A DNA stretch of 10,468 nucleotides. It comes from CAZPLZ01 sp964587525 (lineage in GTDB: Bacteria > Oederibacteriota > CAKKQC01). Positions within the stretch are counted from its first letter, which is position 1, and every line of letters begins with the position of its first letter. This document shows, piece by piece, positions 7,741 through 10,468 of the stretch. The stretch is taken from positions 1-10,468 of the forward strand of contig CAZPLZ010000118.1 in the NCBI GenBank assembly GCA_964587525.1, given 5' to 3'. The notes beneath the pieces are model-generated. The model saw only the letters and a list, made by a program, of their open reading frames with translations. It did not search any database and had not been told where the DNA came from. A program made the translations under genes and the position numbers.

Positions 7741-9513
7741 TCAGCTTAGCTTCCTCGTTGTCCACCCCCATTTTTCGTGTGCCTGCCTGAGACATTCCGC
7801 ATAGAGCGCCTTGGTTTTCAAAAAGCCATACTGCTCTTTTTCAATCTTTCTGGCGTAGGGATTCTGTTCAACGGCTGCTGAAATTAAGAACCGGATCCGG
7901 GCCGAGGCCAGTCTTGCCAGCAACTCGGTATAACCGGTTTCCATACTTAATGTTTTCCCGTATTGCTCCGCGCATTCTTTCACATTTTCCTCGTTCAGGA
8001 TTCCCTGGCACAACAGGGCCCAGACCAAATTCCGCGCCCGCCGCATGTAAAAGTACTTTTGCTCACCCCGTTCCATGATTTCTCTGATGATCCGGGTGAG
8101 CCGGAAGTGGATCTTGTAGCAGAGGAGGATCCGGCGGGAATCCGCTTTCAGCCGGTTGTGATGGAACACCTGGTTGTAATCGCTGTCGGATTCAAACACC
8201 TCCGTTAACCGGGACATTTTTTCAATCTCACCGTCAGAGGCGAGAAACGTTTGCGCCAGTTTCAGCAGCTCGATCGCCTTGTGTTCCTTGATATCGAGTT
8301 CTTCCAAAGTATCCTCGGACAGGCTTAAAAAAGCTTTTTCCTGCCGCTCGTAATAGATGCCCAATTCTTCCTGAAATTTGTCCTGAAGCTGGAGCTGGAT
8401 TAAATCGTTGGCGTGCAGGTTCCAGGGCCTCACCGGGTTCTGCCGGTTATTGTTGAGGGTGACCTTCAGGACAAAATCGCTTCTGGCCTCCGAGATGATC
8501 TTGCACAGGACCAAAAGCTCGTTCAGGATGTTTTGCTTTTCCTTTGGTTTGGTCAGTTCCTGATGAACGTTCAAAAACCGGTCGAATGTAGCAAGGGTTT
8601 GCGCGCCATTCAAGATCCTGGGTTCGCTCACTAGGAGCCCATCTCGCTGCGCTTCGATCTTTTCGGCGAACAGCGTCACCCCGTTGTGATCGAACGCATA
8701 GGTGAGGGGATCATGTTTCCCGTGCAGGATGATGTCCTCGAAGGCCCGGTAGAGGGAACGGTTGGTGGAAGTCTCTTCGGAAAGGATGGAACGGATATTG
8801 TGGTCAAAAAAACGAATGCCCATCTCCTTGTAGATGGCGTGGAGGTCCAGCAGCTTCACAAATCCGATGCGCATGACCTCGCCTGAGGGTCCGCTCAGGC
8901 TGGTGATGTTTTCAATACGGAGGGGATAGGTATGGGTGGTGCGCTGGTGGGTCAGCCCTCCGATGCGGTCCCCTTGAATCGATCGGAATTGAAACACCAT
9001 GGTCACCGGACGTCCGAAAAACTTATCAAGCAAGTATTTTTTGTTTTCCAGGTCTTCCCGGAGTTTTTCGTAGACGACACTGCGTTCGGCTTCCTGCGGA
9101 TCTCCCCTGAACACGAAGTGAACGAAGACACGTTCAATTGAATTCTGATAGGTAAGAACCTGGCTTTTGAGCTGCATCAGGAGCTGGTCTGGGGCGATGC
9201 CTGGAGGGCCCTGGCCGAACACCCACTCTATGCCGGTATCGATGAGGCGCTGGAAAGGAATGAAAAAACTGCTACGCGCATCAGACCATTTGAACTGGAA
9301 CAGATAGAGGTTTTTTAACTCTGGATTCACGTGGAACCCGTCCAAGCCGTAGTCGTTTTCGGTCCGGGCCACTTGGTTGACCGCCTTTTCTCGGGGAAGC
9401 TGGAACTCCTGTTCCAAGTAGAGCAGCCCGAAATACTTGTCAGGATTTCTTCCGTGCGCAGCCTGAAGCTCTGCATGAGCCTGATCGATTAGCTCTTGAG
9501 TAATTTCGCTCAT
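7741..9513 (-). CDS. AIPR-family (abortive infection phage resistance) protein with nuclease-like N-terminus
   Basis: A 590-residue soluble protein matching the AIPR family, linked to phage resistance. Seen: N-terminal GLDGFHV...LYLFQFKW, where Asp58, Gln73 and Lys75 fit the D...QxK pattern of restriction-endonuclease-like (PD-(D/E)XK) folds, with Glu34 a possible extra acidic residue; then the AIPR core RFFDHNIRSIL (234-244), AFDHNGVTLFAEKI (273-286) and PRILNGAQTLATF (298-310), corresponding to the family's NxR, NNGI and NGxQT motifs; then a mainly helical C-terminus. Nuclease activity is inferred, not shown. The partners often found with such proteins in restriction-like clusters (methylase, GHKL ATPase, Z1 ATPase) are absent within the window. 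The gene is AT-richer than the catabolic genes (bases 8521-8580 have 35 A/T of 60), suggesting separate acquisition. The ATG at 9513 has no Shine-Dalgarno; a TATAAT box 9 nt upstream suggests a leaderless mRNA. It converges with the GH78-like gene across 39 nt. Confidence 0.85.
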   Translation of the reverse strand: MSEITQELIDQAHAELQAAHGRNPDKYFGLLYLEQEFQLPREKAVNQVARTENDYGLDGFHVNPELKNLYLFQFKWSDARSSFFIPFQRLIDTGIEWVFGQGPPGIAPDQLLMQLKSQVLTYQNSIERVFVHFVFRGDPQEAERSVVYEKLREDLENKKYLLDKFFGRPVTMVFQFRSIQGDRIGGLTHQRTTHTYPLRIENITSLSGPSGEVMRIGFVKLLDLHAIYKEMGIRFFDHNIRSILSEETSTNRSLYRAFEDIILHGKHDPLTYAFDHNGVTLFAEKIEAQRDGLLVSEPRILNGAQTLATFDRFLNVHQELTKPKEKQNILNELLVLCKIISEARSDFVLKVTLNNNRQNPVRPWNLHANDLIQLQLQDKFQEELGIYYERQEKAFLSLSEDTLEELDIKEHKAIELLKLAQTFLASDGEIEKMSRLTEVFESDSDYNQVFHHNRLKADSRRILLCYKIHFRLTRIIREIMERGEQKYFYMRRARNLVWALLCQGILNEENVKECAEQYGKTLSMETGYTELLARLASARIRFLISAAVEQNPYARKIEKEQYGFLKTKALYAECLRQAHEKWGWTTRKLS

Positions 9514-9522
9514 ATAAAATCA

Positions 9523-9528
9523 ATTATA
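9523..9528 (-). promoter_or_regulatory. -10 box for the AIPR gene
   Basis: Read on the minus strand this is a perfect TATAAT, separated by 9 nt from the ATG at 9513. Transcription would begin about 1-3 nt before the start codon, giving a leaderless or nearly leaderless mRNA, which fits the absence of a Shine-Dalgarno sequence. No convincing -35 hexamer lies at 16-18 nt spacing; TTGGCC (minus strand, 9555-9550) is 21 nt away. Confidence 0.5.
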
Positions 9529-9541
9529 ACGCGGCCCAGCG

Positions 9542-9547
9542 TATAAT
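9542..9547 (+). promoter_or_regulatory. -10 box for the ThuA-family gene
   Basis: A perfect TATAAT lies 9 nt before the ATG at 9557, mirroring the box for the AIPR gene. The predicted transcript would begin at or within a few bases of the start codon. No Shine-Dalgarno sequence and no good -35 hexamer are visible. Confidence 0.5.
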
Positions 9548-9556
9548 ACGGCCAAT

Positions 9557-10201
9557 ATGAAAAAAGCACTCATGGTCTGGGGCGGATGGGATGGGCACGA
9601 GCCGAAGAAAGGGGTGGACATCTTCGCACCCTTCCTCAAGGAAAACGATTACGAGGTAGTAATCTCCGACACGCTTGACGCATATCTTGACAAGAATCGG
9701 ATGGCATCACTCCACCTCATCGTTCCAGTCTGGACGATGGGCACTATCACTTCCGAGCAGGAGAAGGGTCTACTGGAAGCGGTCAGAGGTGGCGTGGGCA
9801 TTGCAGGGTGGCACGGTTGCATGGCTGACTCCTTCCGCAACAACACGGAGTATCAATTCATGGTGGGTGGGCAGTGGGTGGCGCACCCCGGCAACATCAT
9901 TGATTACGAGGTCAAGATTACCCGCCTTGATGATCCCATTGTGAAAGGCCTGTCTGATTTCAAGGTACATTCAGAGCAGTATTACTTGCATGTGGATCCT
10001 TCAAATGAGGTGCTGGCGACCACCATCTTCAATGGCGAACACACTCCCTGGATCAAGGGTTGTGTCATGCCGGTGGTCTGGAAACGGAAGTGGGGGAAGG
10101 GGAGGGTTTTCTACACTTCCCTCGGTCACGTCGCCAAGGACTTTGATGTTCCCGAAGCCCGGGAGATCCTCAAGCGCGGCATGCTCTGGGCTAGTCGGTA
10201 A
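9557..10201 (+). CDS. ThuA-family protein (trehalose-utilization / amidotransferase-like fold)
   Basis: A 214-residue protein without signal peptide or membrane segment, so cytoplasmic. It matches the ThuA family, which has a class I glutamine-amidotransferase-like fold: KALMVWGGWDGHEP at the N-terminus (His14), the LIVPVWTMGTITSEQEKGLL strand-helix pair, GIAGWHG with His86 where relatives have GLHS, YQFMVGGQWVAHPG, a VHSEQYY segment near 155 and GRVFYTSLGH near the end. The amidotransferase catalytic Cys is not expected in this family. ThuA of Sinorhizobium meliloti is tied to trehalose and related disaccharide use as a 3-keto-sugar processing protein; many paralogues in environmental bacteria have unknown roles. 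Length is slightly short of the usual 220-250. Composition is intermediate between the catabolic run and the AIPR gene. It is transcribed away from the AIPR gene from a shared 43-nt spacer. A functional link with defence is not supported beyond this arrangement. Confidence 0.85.
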   Translation: MKKALMVWGGWDGHEPKKGVDIFAPFLKENDYEVVISDTLDAYLDKNRMASLHLIVPVWTMGTITSEQEKGLLEAVRGGVGIAGWHGCMADSFRNNTEYQFMVGGQWVAHPGNIIDYEVKITRLDDPIVKGLSDFKVHSEQYYLHVDPSNEVLATTIFNGEHTPWIKGCVMPVVWKRKWGKGRVFYTSLGHVAKDFDVPEAREILKRGMLWASR

Positions 10202-10235
10202 GCACCTAAGACAGTTGCTGAAGATATTGAAGTAT

Positions 10236-10264
10236 TTGACAAGTTGTACAATCTCCCTTATCCT
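10236..10264 (+). promoter_or_regulatory. Sigma70-type promoter upstream of the last gene
   Basis: A perfect TTGACA (10236-10241) is followed after 17 nt by TATCCT (10259-10264), four of six matches to the -10 consensus. The predicted transcription start near 10271 leaves a leader of about 10 nt before the ATG at 10281. It lies in a locally AT-rich stretch (38 A/T in 10201-10260). It suggests that the last gene is transcribed separately from the ThuA gene. Confidence 0.55.
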
Positions 10265-10280
10265 AAGCACCGTCGTGTTT

Positions 10281-10468
10281 ATGGAAGGGATGAACATTTT
10301 GTACAGAAGAGCAAGGACACTATTTCGTAACACAAAAGTTGCAATGTCTGTCGGTAAATTCCTAGTGGTTGGTCTATTCATTGTTCCTCTCTCTCACGCT
10401 GCGGATTGGACTACCTCATATGCGAGCCTCGCCCGCACCAGTTATCTGGCCGGTGAAGCTGTCGCTCC
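10281..10468 (+). CDS. Probable secreted protein, N-terminal part (3' end outside window)
   Basis: An open frame runs to the window end, giving 62 codons from the ATG at 10281. Residues 22-39 (from a second ATG at 10344) look like a standard signal peptide: MSVGKFLVVGLFIVPLSHA, with cleavage before Ala-Asp-Trp. The mature part visible is only about 23 residues (ADWTTSYASLARTSYLAGE...), too short to assign a family. Possible starts are 10281, 10290 and 10344, all in frame. I chose 10281 because it is the first ATG after the predicted transcription start; the GGAAGGG at 10283-10289 is too close to serve 10290. From 10281 or 10290 the n-region would be long and basic (YRRARTLFRNTK). The frame stays open upstream into the spacer, but the composition and promoter there argue against an earlier start. 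Confidence 0.5.
   Translation, partial: MEGMNILYRRARTLFRNTKVAMSVGKFLVVGLFIVPLSHAADWTTSYASLARTSYLAGEAVA

Larger units (their letters stand above)
9523..9547. repeat. Imperfect inverted repeat whose arms are the two divergent -10 boxes
   Basis: Left arm ATTATAACGC (9523-9532) and right arm GCGTATAAT (9539-9547) are complementary except for one extra A, around a GGCCCA centre. A dyad covering both -10 boxes is the layout of an operator for a dimeric regulator acting on both promoters at once. Part of the symmetry comes automatically from two opposed TATAAT boxes; the additional CGC/GCG extension does not. Confidence 0.45.

Noticed and set aside
9511..9559. Insertion or attachment site flanking the AIPR gene
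   Set aside because: No matching direct repeat was found by eye near 7702-7740 and 9514-9556, and no integrase or transposase is present.
10244..10306. Two copies of TTGTACA about 55 nt apart around the promoter, the first within palindrome TTGTACAA
   Set aside because: Short, AT-rich and only 7 bases shared; could be chance, so not called an operator.
10001..10381. 126-residue minus-strand open frame spanning the ThuA end and the spacer
   Set aside because: It covers the conserved ThuA C-terminus, the TTGACA/TATCCT promoter and the signal peptide on the plus strand; the translation has no recognisable domain.

Overview
The window carries a tightly packed catabolic gene run on the plus strand (2-7701). 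It is followed by a defence-type gene on the minus strand (7741-9513), a ThuA-family gene facing away from it (9557-10201), and the first 62 codons of a probable secreted protein (10281-10468). No rRNA, tRNA, CRISPR array, transposase or integrase was seen. The organism is a bacterium of fairly high GC. The gene families point loosely to environmental glycan degraders such as the Planctomycetes/Verrucomicrobia group, Armatimonadota or relatives: CehA/McbA-type hydrolase, secreted GH20 and GH78-like glycosidases, SSS symporter with a small membrane partner, and ThuA domain. Nothing in the window fixes the phylum.

Region 1 (2-2056) is the GC-richest part. It holds the C-terminal 259 residues of an AGXT2-like class III aminotransferase and a CehA/McbA-type metallohydrolase that looks shortened in the middle.

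Region 2 (2073-7701) looks like one transcription unit: exported GH20 beta-N-acetylhexosaminidase, SSS-family sodium:solute symporter, a 50-residue single-span membrane protein, and an exported GH78-like six-hairpin glycosidase. Gaps are 0, 0 and 1 nt. GH20, symporter and small protein lie in one continuous frame broken only by two TAA codons. The inferred scheme is that the two exported enzymes trim glycan or glycoconjugate ends outside the cytoplasm and the symporter, perhaps with the small protein, imports the released sugar. The specific substrate cannot be read from sequence.

Region 3 (7741-10201) is AT-richer and organised differently. A lone AIPR-family gene, with a D...QxK nuclease-like N-terminus, is divergent from a ThuA-family gene. 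Their 43-nt spacer contains two perfect TATAAT boxes, one per strand, each exactly 9 nt from its start codon and each forming one arm of an imperfect inverted repeat. Neither gene has a Shine-Dalgarno sequence, so both may be leaderless and co-regulated.

Region 4 (10202-10468) is AT-rich. It holds a good sigma70-type promoter (TTGACA, 17 nt, TATCCT) followed by a signal-peptide-bearing reading frame cut by the window end.

The observations most worth checking are the 50-residue partner of the symporter, the same-frame stop/start junctions, the symmetric leaderless divergent promoter, and the solo AIPR gene.
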